A DNA stretch of 33,573 nucleotides from JAGTRP01 sp050259815 (lineage in GTDB: Bacteria; Pseudomonadota; Gammaproteobacteria; Burkholderiales; Rhodocyclaceae): contig JBLNBI010000278.1 of NCBI GenBank assembly GCA_050259815.1, positions 1-33,573 of the forward strand. The letters run 5' to 3'. The notes beneath the pieces were generated by a model. The model was given only the letters and a program-made list of their open reading frames with translations. It searched no databases and was not told where the DNA came from. A program made the translations under genes and the position numbers. The stretch's first letter is position 1. Every line of letters begins with the position of its first letter. Below, piece after piece: positions 17,901 through 24,997 of the stretch.

Positions 17901-18687
17901 AGCGTTGGTGCGGAACTTCGGGGCGGGCCAGTTGGGCATCCACCAGAACGTCGTAATCGACGACGACATGACCATCGGGCAGGGTGACGGAGGGGTGCTC
18001 CTCCGTCATGGCCTTCCAGTCCGGCTGGAAATCGACGGAGGCGTCGAAGCCGAGGGCATGGGGGTCGTCCCGTTCGTTGAAGAAGTTCTCGACACGGCAG
18101 ATATATATTTCGCCGATACCCGCCTTGCGGGCCTCGGAGCGCCAGATGTCGGTGGTGCGTTTGGGATTGGGCAGATGGCGGGCCCGATAGATCAGGATGA
18201 GGGGACGACCATCGATGCGGATGTAGCGGGGGTCCTGGAAGGCGTTGATCAGATATTGGATGTGGTTACGATCATCGTCGTCGTTGTAATTCTGCCCGAT
18301 CAGTACTTCCTGCTCGGCGCCGTCCCAACGGCGGGTCCAGTTCTCATTGGCCCAGCAAAGGCAGAAGGGGAAATCCGGTTTGCCCGAAGCCAGGATTTCC
18401 TCCACCGGACGCTCCAGAAGGCGTCTGCCATTGAACCAGTAGTGGTAATAGCAGAAACCATGTATCCCGTATTCCCGGGCCAGGGCCGCCTGGGCCTCGC
18501 GGGCCTCCGGCAGGCGGAGATCGTAAAAGCCAAGATCGCTAGGCAACTGGGGCTGATGGTGTCCCGGGAAGAGGGGTTTCGCCCGGGTGACATTGGTCCA
18601 TTCGGTGAAGCCCTCGCCCCACCAAGCATTGTTTTCGGGAATGGGATGGAACTGCGGCAGGTGGAAAGCAATCAGCTTGGTGGGCAT
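14938..18687 (-). CDS. Multidomain glycosyltransferase (WbsX-like + two GT2-like + GT4-like domains)
   Basis: This 1249-residue protein ends the modification operon. Residues 1-345 are a WbsX/glycan hydrolase-99-like domain, recognised by AFHLPQFHPIPENNAWWGEGFTEWTNV, CYYHYWFNGRRLLERP, CWANENWTRRWDG and FINAWNEWAEGNHLEPD. Residues about 400-600 resemble a GT2 fold of the O-antigen type (LRSLSEQLYENWRLDV, then FTDGDQFSEDGAPQHPWLAPGVNPDW). About 660-860 is a second GT2-like region (VAILIPEI...TVESVLSQTP...VGAVGARIVTTDG). About 950-1245 is a GT-B/GT4-like domain with LRIGWAGSSSHTGDL and NLKLLEYGALGYPVVCSN. WbsX domains occur in O-antigen and flagellar glycan loci. Its likely job is assembling a glycan on flagellin or on a carrier; the sugar specificity cannot be read. 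The first GT2-like domain has an unusual DGD in the metal-site region, so it may be weak or inactive. No membrane segment is seen. Confidence 0.82.
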   Translation of the reverse strand: MPTKLIAFHLPQFHPIPENNAWWGEGFTEWTNVTRAKPLFPGHHQPQLPSDLGFYDLRLPEAREAQAALAREYGIHGFCYYHYWFNGRRLLERPVEEILASGKPDFPFCLCWANENWTRRWDGAEQEVLIGQNYNDDDDRNHIQYLINAFQDPRYIRIDGRPLILIYRARHLPNPKRTTDIWRSEARKAGIGEIYICRVENFFNERDDPHALGFDASVDFQPDWKAMTEEHPSVTLPDGHVVVDYDVLVDAQLARPEVPHQRFPGVTPSWDNSARRKKGAFIIADSSPESYEYWLEETIRRQSDKPDSEQIVFINAWNEWAEGNHLEPDQKFGRGYLEATRRAAEKASQPLGIKAPPLNDPLACDHYVTRSSYGRWLAKRALGKQDAFWHDERLNNAAAPQIHVVVDGTKCSDEDLTRSLRSLSEQLYENWRLDVISTKPAPQVNSSRLAWYTVPPEHAATAIAQLVQRAEAPWHAVLHGGDALIPEALLFVAQSLISDPDYKLIFTDGDQFSEDGAPQHPWLAPGVNPDWIRSSLRIDGLVVGTSDILLAALADIGNAGTGALSLAATLRALDQVPESKVRHLSFIAMHRGGDHASQPLQIRAGLLQAHLTRQNMAADIRHGLLDNTCRVVYSYPAVMPQVAILIPEIANPDDLLHTVESVLSQTPTLPFALLLPLAPSTPNDVRECLLQLANLGSSNLRIVEIGDGSASAAVNQLARATDADLLLILKAGLMPVDTEWLDNLARHALRPEVGAVGARIVTTDGAIHTAFLRVGQMGSVASPHVGVSVNYAGHGGELLLDQNCSAVSRDCMMIRRSTFISQGGFADRRYPDVHADVDFCLRLGTQQLSVVWTPYSTLASPQPAPAPKAAPPKNTDDRLLDDWRKSIPNDPYFNNQFTRYENSPTLEPNPFLSSNPTPWRPAPRILVHPADFRGCGEMRIATPLRTLARHHLIQGGGGARFLTQWELASLAPDTVVFQRPYTDTALAWLSAYRRHSDSFLVYELDDLITRLPAENAGRLDLPHDIEARVEKGMGICDRLVVSTAPLADAYRRYAREVVVMPNLLDNAVWDALQPARYDGPRLRIGWAGSSSHTGDLVMMEEVLRTLSNEVDWIFLGYCPDRLRPFVREFHPPAPIDEYPAALAKMGLDIAIAPLAANAFNEAKSNLKLLEYGALGYPVVCSNVLPYQGDLPAIRVANTSQQWIKALRSLISDSAMRASMGESLRAKVRSEWMIDSRAREWLNAWTRTTQ

Positions 18688-18720
18688 CTTGGACTCTTGG
18701 ATGGAGCGTTGCTGAACGGC

Positions 18721-20130
18721 TTAGGCCGGCTTGCGCATGACAATAAGGGCCTGGGGCAGTTGACCGTCATCCTTGAATTCGACGAGGTCCAGATAGGAGG
18801 CCCAATTGTCCTCCACGAACTTCTGCGGGATCAGCGTTTCGCCATAGAAGGAGGATGAAAGGGCATCGCCGCCGCCGGTGGCAGAGAACAGATACTCGCC
18901 CCGGTCATAGGCTGCCTCGCAGGCAGCCCGGTCTACAAAGGAGCGGGCGAGGTTGGCGTGCCACGGATGGTCGAATTGGCCTTGCTTGCGGATGTCCTCG
19001 CAGAAGGACAGGAAGCGTCGGCCCTGGGTGGTGATGGCGATCATGCCGCCAGGCGCAAGGATGCGGGAGAATTCCCTGATCCAGGCGGTCGCTGCCGCCT
19101 CGGAAAGGTGGGAGAACACCGAGTAGGCAACGATCAGCTGATAGGTGTTGGCGGGCAGGTCGGATGGAGGCAGCGACGGGACCAGCTTGAAAGTGGCGTA
19201 GGGGAAGGTGCTCTTGCAGGTATCCACCATATTCGGCATGACATCGACGCCGGTGATATGGTCAGGATGGACATCCCGCATGAAAATCCGGGCGTAGCGT
19301 CCCCAGCCGGTGCCGAAGTCGAGGAGAGGGGACTTCCGGTTGAGTTGGTGACCGTTCCGTTCCAGGATGCTCTTGACGGAGCGATAAAAATTGAACCCCT
19401 CCATGAGCGCCCACTGGTTGCTCGAACCGACCGTCATGGTCTGCAGGGCATCGGAGGGAAAGCCCGGGAGAGGGAAACCCTTGTAGCTGGGAATGTCCAC
19501 GCTACGGATAAGTGCATCCTGCCACTCGTCAATGCTCAACCGATGGACGCGTTCCCAGGCATCGCCGGTATTTCCGCTCAGGCGCAATTCTTCGGTCAGT
19601 TCATTGATCTTGTCTTGCAGTCGCTTGTTTTCGGCACATAGCTTGTTGTAGGTGTCGTCGAAGCCATTGTGCTTGTCGATGATCTTCTTGACTTCTGCCG
19701 ACGGGGTCTTCAAGTCGGCGAGAAGCCGGGCCCAGGTGATCGGGGAGAGCTTCGGCGTCGCTTCCAACAGATTCTTCACCAGTTCAATGTCTTCCGGGGC
19801 TGGCGGAATGATGCGAAGCAAGGGGCTGATCGTGGCGAAGGCCTGATCGAAATTGCTGTCCAGCCCGTAAAGGAAAGCAAGGAATCGCCGGGCAATGGTT
19901 TGGCCCGGGTCGATTTCCAGTGCCTTCTTCAGGTACTCCTTGGCCGATTCGCTGTCTTCGTTCTGAAGCGCGATGGCGCCCAGATCGGCATAGGGCTCGG
20001 GGCGTTGAACGCCTTGGCTCACGAGTTCTTCGAGGAGGCGTTGAGCTTCGTCTCTTTTTCCTTCCGCCAGGAATTGCTTGGCCAAAGAATATTGATCGTC
20101 GCCGCTAAGGGGTTCGGAAGTATGGGACAT
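18721..20130 (-). CDS. TPR-containing class I SAM-dependent methyltransferase
   Basis: The 469-residue protein has N-terminal TPR-like helices (about 12-125, with YADLGAIALQNEDSESAKEYLKKALEIDP). A short coiled coil follows (about 160-185). A class I methyltransferase domain begins near 265, where LLDFGTGWGRYAR (about 269-281) is the SAM-binding glycine motif and HITGVDVMPNMVD supplies the acidic residue after strand 2. VAYSVFSHLSEAAATAWIREFSRILAPGGMIAIT marks motifs II-III. The substrate is unknown. In the context of a phosphoramidate operon it could supply a second methylation, since C. jejuni encodes two methyltransferases beside its phosphoramidate genes; it could equally methylate a sugar. 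It lies 33 bp upstream of the WbsX glycosyltransferase gene. No strong Shine-Dalgarno is visible. Confidence 0.8.
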   Translation of the reverse strand: MSHTSEPLSGDDQYSLAKQFLAEGKRDEAQRLLEELVSQGVQRPEPYADLGAIALQNEDSESAKEYLKKALEIDPGQTIARRFLAFLYGLDSNFDQAFATISPLLRIIPPAPEDIELVKNLLEATPKLSPITWARLLADLKTPSAEVKKIIDKHNGFDDTYNKLCAENKRLQDKINELTEELRLSGNTGDAWERVHRLSIDEWQDALIRSVDIPSYKGFPLPGFPSDALQTMTVGSSNQWALMEGFNFYRSVKSILERNGHQLNRKSPLLDFGTGWGRYARIFMRDVHPDHITGVDVMPNMVDTCKSTFPYATFKLVPSLPPSDLPANTYQLIVAYSVFSHLSEAAATAWIREFSRILAPGGMIAITTQGRRFLSFCEDIRKQGQFDHPWHANLARSFVDRAACEAAYDRGEYLFSATGGGDALSSSFYGETLIPQKFVEDNWASYLDLVEFKDDGQLPQALIVMRKPA

Positions 20131-20165
20131 GGAAGTGGCTCGTCTGAAAAGAGAACGATGGAAGA

Positions 20166-21548
20166 TTAATTCATCTCTATGAACAGCGACATGGCTTCGG
20201 CGCTATCGGGGTGGCGGCTCAGGTAATTCATGGCCAGTTGCCGCCCTTCCGCGATATTGCCAGCTTCCTTCAGCAAGGTACAAAGGTTGCTCAGGATCGT
20301 CAGGTCGTCCGGGTTGGCCGCATGGCTTCTGAATAACAGATCCTGTGCCCCTCGGGTATCGCCGCGCTGGTGGAGGATGACGGCCAGGTTCGAGAAGGCT
20401 CGGGCGCAGGTCGAGTCGAGTTCGGTTGCCACCGTGAAGGCGTCGTGGGCACCGACCTCATTCCCCTCCTCATAGCGTTGCTCGCCCAGCCAGACGACCG
20501 ATTCGGCAATCTGGCCTCGCAGAGACTGGGGCACCTCTGTGGCCGATCCGGTCAGGGGCTCCGCTGCATTCTGCTCTGCAAGCATGGCGTCCAGCAGCAA
20601 GGAAAATAGCGCTTCGCTATCACCGTAGAGGGGCGCAACGATATCCGCGGGCAGTCTATCGACCAGGCTTCGGGCTGCGGGTCCCAACGCCTCGACCAAT
20701 AGGTGGTGACGTAATGCGGAACCGTCGTAGCCGAAAATCCGGAGGGTTTCGTCACCCAAATGTTCCAGGTACGTCGTTGCTGCATGGAGATAGGCGCCAT
20801 TGATGGGCCGCTTTGGCAGGGGGGGGAGGCCAGCAGCGGTAACGTGCTTCGATTTTTCATGGACCTCATGCCAATCTTTGTCGCGGATCGGTTTTTCCAG
20901 ACCGAGCCAGGACGATAGTTTGGAAAGAACGGCCCGCTGCGCATCTCCGCCCTCCAAGTCGGCTTCGGTCAATATGAAGCACCGCGCATCCGCCTCCTTG
21001 ACTCCCTGTGCCAATGCGCCGGGCGCCGTATAGAGGTCCCGGTAGATGTCGTCATGTTGATACAGGGATGGGAAGTGTCCCTGGAATTTGTCATGAAGAA
21101 TGTGGCGTACCGGATCGAGGGGGTTCCCCAGGGCGAAGATGAAGCGCGCTTCGGGAAGCAGCGCCTGAAGCTGGGGAATGATGTGATAGTAACGGTCGGA
21201 TGCATCCAGGACGTAACGTTGGTGGGGTTGCTGCCGTGCCGAATAGAGGTCGGTGGCCAAGCGGCGTAGCCCTTCGGTATAGCGGAGTTCGCCATCCGGT
21301 ATCGCGGAAAGGAACTGGGCCGTCTTGATGCAAGCCTTGTTGTGGTTGTATTCAGTCTCGATACCCGTCTGCCGACGCTGATACAGCAAAGGGAGCATCA
21401 GCCATGAGTCTTCGTGATCGGCCTGAATCTCCGGCGCGGCGGCAAGCAACTGGCGGACGGTGTCTTTGAACGTGCCGGGCAGTCCCAACAAGAACAGGAT
21501 GTTGCCACCGGTGGACGTCAGGGAAGGAGTTGAGAGAACGGGGGCCAT
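20166..21548 (-). CDS. Sulfotransferase-like protein with C-terminal TPR repeats
   Basis: The 460-residue protein starts with a sulfotransferase-like fold: NILFLLGLPGTFKDTVRQLLAAAPEIQADHE resembles the 5'-phosphosulfate loop region of Sulfotransfer_3 proteins, and LLPEARFIFALGNPLDPVRHILHDKF resembles the 3'-phosphate-binding segment. Key residues differ from active sulfotransferases: the loop reads GLPGTFKD where PRSGTT is usual, and the Arg of RxPxD is replaced (LGNPLD). TPR repeats occupy about 345-455 (AHDAFTVATELDSTCARAFSNLAVILHQRGDTRGAQDLLF). It may be a non-catalytic partner or use another donor. It lies 35 bp upstream of the TPR-methyltransferase and 7 bp downstream of the first of three short sulfotransferase-like genes. 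The catalytic role is uncertain. Confidence 0.7.
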   Translation of the reverse strand: MAPVLSTPSLTSTGGNILFLLGLPGTFKDTVRQLLAAAPEIQADHEDSWLMLPLLYQRRQTGIETEYNHNKACIKTAQFLSAIPDGELRYTEGLRRLATDLYSARQQPHQRYVLDASDRYYHIIPQLQALLPEARFIFALGNPLDPVRHILHDKFQGHFPSLYQHDDIYRDLYTAPGALAQGVKEADARCFILTEADLEGGDAQRAVLSKLSSWLGLEKPIRDKDWHEVHEKSKHVTAAGLPPLPKRPINGAYLHAATTYLEHLGDETLRIFGYDGSALRHHLLVEALGPAARSLVDRLPADIVAPLYGDSEALFSLLLDAMLAEQNAAEPLTGSATEVPQSLRGQIAESVVWLGEQRYEEGNEVGAHDAFTVATELDSTCARAFSNLAVILHQRGDTRGAQDLLFRSHAANPDDLTILSNLCTLLKEAGNIAEGRQLAMNYLSRHPDSAEAMSLFIEMN

Positions 21549-21555
21549 GATGGTC

Positions 21556-22392
21556 TCAGCTATAGAGTTCGCGGAATTCGGGGAGGTCGTTGGACGCCAT
21601 CCACGACAGAGTCTGCTTGAATTCCTGGTATAGGCGCCGGACGCTATGGGGGTGCAGATCGCGCTTATGGCGGCCGGGTTTGGGCGAAGCTTTCGGAAAG
21701 TGTGCCAGGGACTCTCGATGCAGGGTCTTGGGGCGCTCTATGTCTTCCGTCTCGAGAAGCTCGGCAACGGTGCTGCGCGATGGCGATGCGCCCAGGACAT
21801 CGATCATCTTCGCCAGGAAGAAGGGAAACGCGTGGCATAGCGTTGCATAGCTCAAGTGCGTGACTCGCTCCTGGGGAATTTCGGCCAAGAACTGCTGGAG
21901 TTCTTCCATCACGCTGCGGAAGCCATCCACGCTGGCGAGAACGTACTCATCGATGGGGGTCGCCGCGGCTTTTTCAGCGGCCTGCAGCATCTGCTTGTGA
22001 ACGGGCGAGCCTTCCGCAATGGCGAGATGGGTCGTGTCCTGGGTCAGGAAATACAGCGAAACCAGCAAGTCCCTGGGGTCCCGGAGGCAGACGAGGTAGC
22101 GGAGGTCTTCGAGACGAAGTCCCGATTCCGACACGGCTTTCTTTATCCGCTTTGCGTCGAAGAATATGTAGATGTGCCCCGTCGGCCTGATGCGATAGGT
22201 TTCCTCATTTTCGTTACCCATCCAGGCTTCCATGTCAGTTTCGCAAAGCCGGTATTGATCTCCGGTCAGGCGAGTGATGATGCGACGGATGCTCGCCCCT
22301 CCGCTGGCGTAGGGCAGATAGAGGATGATGCTCTTGCTATGGCGATTATGGATCGTCGCCGGCATTTGCCATGGGGGCGTATGAGAGTGCAT
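21556..22392 (-). CDS. Sulfotransferase-fold protein, paralogue A (candidate phosphoramidoyl transferase)
   Basis: This protein of about 278 residues belongs to a trio of adjacent paralogues. The 3'-phosphate-binding motif of sulfotransferases is plain at about 102-115 (CLRDPRDLLVSLYF), and the C-terminal PKPGRHKRDL corresponds to the RKG..GDW donor-binding region. The N-terminal loop, normally PKSGTT or PRSGTT, reads YASGGASIRRI at about 28-38 and lacks the usual Lys/Arg before Ser. The start at 22392 gives MHSHTPPW, matching paralogue C (MNSLAPPW), and has a GGA ribosome site; an upstream TTG start would add eight residues. Retaining the 3'-phosphate pocket while losing the sulfate-loop Lys/Arg suggests a 3'-phosphonucleotide donor other than PAPS. 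In this operon that could be 3'-phospho-CDP-amidate. This is inference. Confidence 0.72.
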   Translation of the reverse strand: MHSHTPPWQMPATIHNRHSKSIILYLPYASGGASIRRIITRLTGDQYRLCETDMEAWMGNENEETYRIRPTGHIYIFFDAKRIKKAVSESGLRLEDLRYLVCLRDPRDLLVSLYFLTQDTTHLAIAEGSPVHKQMLQAAEKAAATPIDEYVLASVDGFRSVMEELQQFLAEIPQERVTHLSYATLCHAFPFFLAKMIDVLGASPSRSTVAELLETEDIERPKTLHRESLAHFPKASPKPGRHKRDLHPHSVRRLYQEFKQTLSWMASNDLPEFRELYS

Positions 22393-22429
22393 TGTCGATT
22401 CCGTCGAATATCTCAAGGCATGTTGGGCA

Positions 22430-23350
22430 TCATTGATAGAGTTCCCGAAATTCCGACAGATCGTTGTCGGCGATCCAGGTCAGAATTTCCCTGAACTCCC
22501 GGGTCAGCCGGTGAATCGTCTCGGGCTGCAAATCCCGCTTGTGGCGCCCGGGTGAGGGGGATGCGTTCGGGCAGAGGGCCAGGGTGTTGGGATGAAGGCC
22601 ATCCTTGTTGCGGATATCTTCGGTGCGCAGGACTTCCCGGATGGTCTGGGCATCCAGGGTCAGGTCCAGAAAGTCGACCAGGCAAGCCAGGTAGCGAGGG
22701 AACGCATGGCAAAGCGCAGCGTAACTTGCATGTTGCACCTGTCGCTGGGGTATGGATCTGGCGAAGGCCTTGATGGCTTCCAAGGGGACTTTGAGGGAAT
22801 GAACATTGGCAGCGACATACTCGTCCAGCGTCATCTGCCGGGTCTGCTCCTTGATGGCGTGGTAATGATCGTGAAGGGCCGTGTCCTTCACAATCGCCAG
22901 GTGAGTCTTGTCCTGGATGAGGAAGTACAGGGAGACCAATGCGTCCCGGGGGTCCCGAAGGCAAACCAGGTAGCGCATCGTCTCGGGGGTCAGTCCCGAG
23001 TCAGTGACGGCTTGCCGCATTCTTTCCGGATTGGACGAAATGTACAGATGTCCGGTGGGTGCAATGTGCCAGGCATCGTCGGGCTCGGCAAACTTGAGAC
23101 GGCTGCTTTCCGGGGCAGCGCTTTCATATTGGCCAGTAGCAATGCGGTGCAGGATGCGCTGGGCCTCGTCATGGCGTCCTGCCGTCCACTGGTGTAAATC
23201 CATATCCCTGATCCGGTATTGGGGACCGGCGATCCGGTAGAGGATGCGGCGGATGCTGACCCCCGCGGAGGCATGGGGCAGGAAGATGATGACACTGGGC
23301 TTGTCGTGTCTGGCGTATCGCGCGGGCGGGGACCACAAGGCTTCGCTCAT
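22430..23350 (-). CDS. Sulfotransferase-fold protein, paralogue B (candidate phosphoramidoyl transferase)
   Basis: The 306-residue protein shares its architecture with its two neighbours. The altered N-terminal loop is LPHASAGVSIRRIL (about 24-37), the 3'-phosphate motif is CLRDPRDALVSLYF (about 130-143), a conserved SYAALCHAFPRYL block follows, and SPSPGRHKRDLQPE with LSEFRELYQ ends the protein. It carries an insertion of roughly 28 residues between the loop and the phosphate motif (around YESAAPESSRLKFAEPDD) that paralogues A and C lack. This region could change acceptor recognition. It lies 38 bp upstream of paralogue A. No signal peptide or membrane helix is seen, so it should act in the cytoplasm. 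Confidence 0.72.
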   Translation of the reverse strand: MSEALWSPPARYARHDKPSVIIFLPHASAGVSIRRILYRIAGPQYRIRDMDLHQWTAGRHDEAQRILHRIATGQYESAAPESSRLKFAEPDDAWHIAPTGHLYISSNPERMRQAVTDSGLTPETMRYLVCLRDPRDALVSLYFLIQDKTHLAIVKDTALHDHYHAIKEQTRQMTLDEYVAANVHSLKVPLEAIKAFARSIPQRQVQHASYAALCHAFPRYLACLVDFLDLTLDAQTIREVLRTEDIRNKDGLHPNTLALCPNASPSPGRHKRDLQPETIHRLTREFREILTWIADNDLSEFRELYQ

Positions 23351-23388
23351 CGGAAATAGGGAAATGAAGTTCGGGTGGCCGAGTTGGG

Positions 23389-24258
23389 TTAAGTAGGCTG
23401 GGGAAGGTCCGGGGGCGTGCGGGTGTCGTACATCGGACGATATTCCGGCATGTCATTGTCGGCCATCCAGGCGAGCACCTCCTCGAGGTCGCGATTCAGG
23501 CTCCGGACCGTTTCCGGCAACAAGTCCCGCTTATGGCGTCCGGGGCGCGGCGAGGCCTTCTCGAAGCGTGCCAGGGAAGCGAGATTGAGGGTGTCGGCCC
23601 GCTGAATGTCCTCGGTGGCCAGCAACTCGGCGATGACTTCCCGGCCAGGGGAAACGTCCAGATAGTCGATCAAACCAGTCAGATAAAACGGAAAGGCATG
23701 GCAAAGCGCGGCATAGCTCAGATGCCTGACCTGGCCGGCAGGGATGTCCGCCAGGAATTCCTGAAGGGCTTGCAGCGCTCCCCGAGCCCAGCCCATGCGG
23801 CCCAGGACGTATTCGTCTACCGTGGTTTCCTGGGCCTCTTCCATGTATGTCCGGAGTTGGTCATAGATGGCGAAATCGGCGTGCAAGGCCAAGTGCTCCT
23901 GGCTGCGGCTGAGGAAATAAAGGGAAACCAGCATGTCCCGGGGGTCGCGCAGACAGACCAGGTATTTCAGTTGGGCTGGGGAGAGATTGGAGGCCAGGAT
24001 CGAGCTTTCCATATGCCCCGCCTCGGTAAAGATATAGACGTTGTCGTGTGCCTGGACGGGATAGTAGGGCTGTACGCCACGCCCGTGCCAACGGTCGATG
24101 TCGGGGAAGTGGAAGGCGTATTGCCCTGCGATCAGCTTTTCGATGATGCGTCGGACCGACATGCTCCCGCTGGCGTACGGAAGAAAGACCATCACACTCC
24201 GATTGGAGTGCTTTTCCAGCGGGCGAGGGGAGGGCCAGGGGGGCGCCAGGGAATTCAT
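23389..24258 (-). CDS. Sulfotransferase-fold protein, paralogue C (candidate phosphoramidoyl transferase)
   Basis: About 289 residues from the chosen ATG at 24258. This start gives MNSLAPPWPSPRP, parallel to paralogue A, and clears the upstream nucleotidyltransferase gene by 25 bp. A longer frame to 24375 would overlap that gene by about 90 bp and adds unconserved sequence. The loop is LPYASGSMSVRRII (about 26-39), the 3'-phosphate motif CLRDPRDMLVSLYF (about 102-115), and the C-terminal donor motif PRPGRHKRDLLPE. It has SYAALCHAFPFYL and ends after NDMPEYRPMYD with a short Pro/Thr tail. It is the first of the three after the cytidylyltransferase-like gene. The triplication suggests different acceptor positions, or different acceptor sugars, for one donor. 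Confidence 0.72.
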   Translation of the reverse strand: MNSLAPPWPSPRPLEKHSNRSVMVFLPYASGSMSVRRIIEKLIAGQYAFHFPDIDRWHGRGVQPYYPVQAHDNVYIFTEAGHMESSILASNLSPAQLKYLVCLRDPRDMLVSLYFLSRSQEHLALHADFAIYDQLRTYMEEAQETTVDEYVLGRMGWARGALQALQEFLADIPAGQVRHLSYAALCHAFPFYLTGLIDYLDVSPGREVIAELLATEDIQRADTLNLASLARFEKASPRPGRHKRDLLPETVRSLNRDLEEVLAWMADNDMPEYRPMYDTRTPPDLPQPT

Positions 24259-24283
24259 CGGCCGCGATAAACGTGTCGAGAAG

Positions 24284-24997
24284 TCATGAATAGGCGCTGA
24301 GGTCGTCAATGCTGTCGATTTCACCCCATGTCCCGGTATAGGGCACGGTTCCGATCCCGATGCGCTTCGCGTCAATGACCCGTTGAAGGGTTCCGGTCAT
24401 GTGCATCCGATCTTGATCGGTCTGGGGCAACGCCTTCCGGATAGCCTCTATCTCCGACCAGCCGGCAGGAGTGAAGCGGAGAAGGCCCATGTATTGCCCC
24501 TCGATTTCGGCGATGGATGACGGCTTCCCGCCAATTTCCGCCAAGGTGCCGTCGGCGTTGAGGCGGAAGGTTTCTGCATCGAGCAATGGGTCTCCAAAAC
24601 GCCTGCTCCACAGCTCAAGCCATTGGGTATCGTAGGTGATGGCCAAGGCGGCAACGCTTTCCATCAGCGCGGATACCGCATTCGATTCATAGAAGATGTC
24701 GGAGTAGCTCACGATACACGGCTCGGCAAGAAGCCAGTCCCGGGCGCAGGCCAGGGATGAGACCATGTTGGTTTCCGACCAGCGCGGGTTGTGGAATTCA
24801 ACCAGCCCGCGGTCGGCCAGCAATTCCCTCTTATAGCCGGTGACGATTCCGATATCGGTGATTCCCGCGGCCTGCAATGCCTCGATCTGCCACTGCAGCA
24901 ATGGCTTGCCCCGGAATTCCACCAGGCATTTGGGGCGATCGTCGGTCATTGCCTTCATGCGGCTGCCGCGGCCGGCGGCGAGAATAATAGCTTTCAT
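24284..24997 (-). CDS. Nucleotidyltransferase, probable CTP:phosphoglutamine cytidylyltransferase (Cj1416-like)
   Basis: The 237-residue protein has the nucleotidyltransferase signature MKAIILAAGRGSRMKAMTDDRPKCLVEF (GxGxRM at about 9-14, Pro-Lys at 22-23), the core GYKRELL and the metal-binding Asp in VSYSDIFY (about Asp100). The start at 24997 begins exactly at the family motif and overlaps the preceding gene by 4 bp (ATGA); a GTG further upstream is unlikely. Alone it could be any sugar-1-phosphate or phosphocholine nucleotidyltransferase. Its place after a glutamine-kinase-like and an amidotransferase-like gene matches C. jejuni Cj1418-1417-1416, where the enzyme couples L-glutamine phosphate to CTP to give CDP-L-glutamine. 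The fold is certain; the specificity is inferred from context. Confidence 0.82.
   Translation of the reverse strand: MKAIILAAGRGSRMKAMTDDRPKCLVEFRGKPLLQWQIEALQAAGITDIGIVTGYKRELLADRGLVEFHNPRWSETNMVSSLACARDWLLAEPCIVSYSDIFYESNAVSALMESVAALAITYDTQWLELWSRRFGDPLLDAETFRLNADGTLAEIGGKPSSIAEIEGQYMGLLRFTPAGWSEIEAIRKALPQTDQDRMHMTGTLQRVIDAKRIGIGTVPYTGTWGEIDSIDDLSAYS

Noticed and set aside
24259..24375. N-terminal extension of sulfotransferase-fold paralogue C
   Set aside because: It would overlap the upstream nucleotidyltransferase gene by about 90 bp and has no counterpart in the two paralogues.
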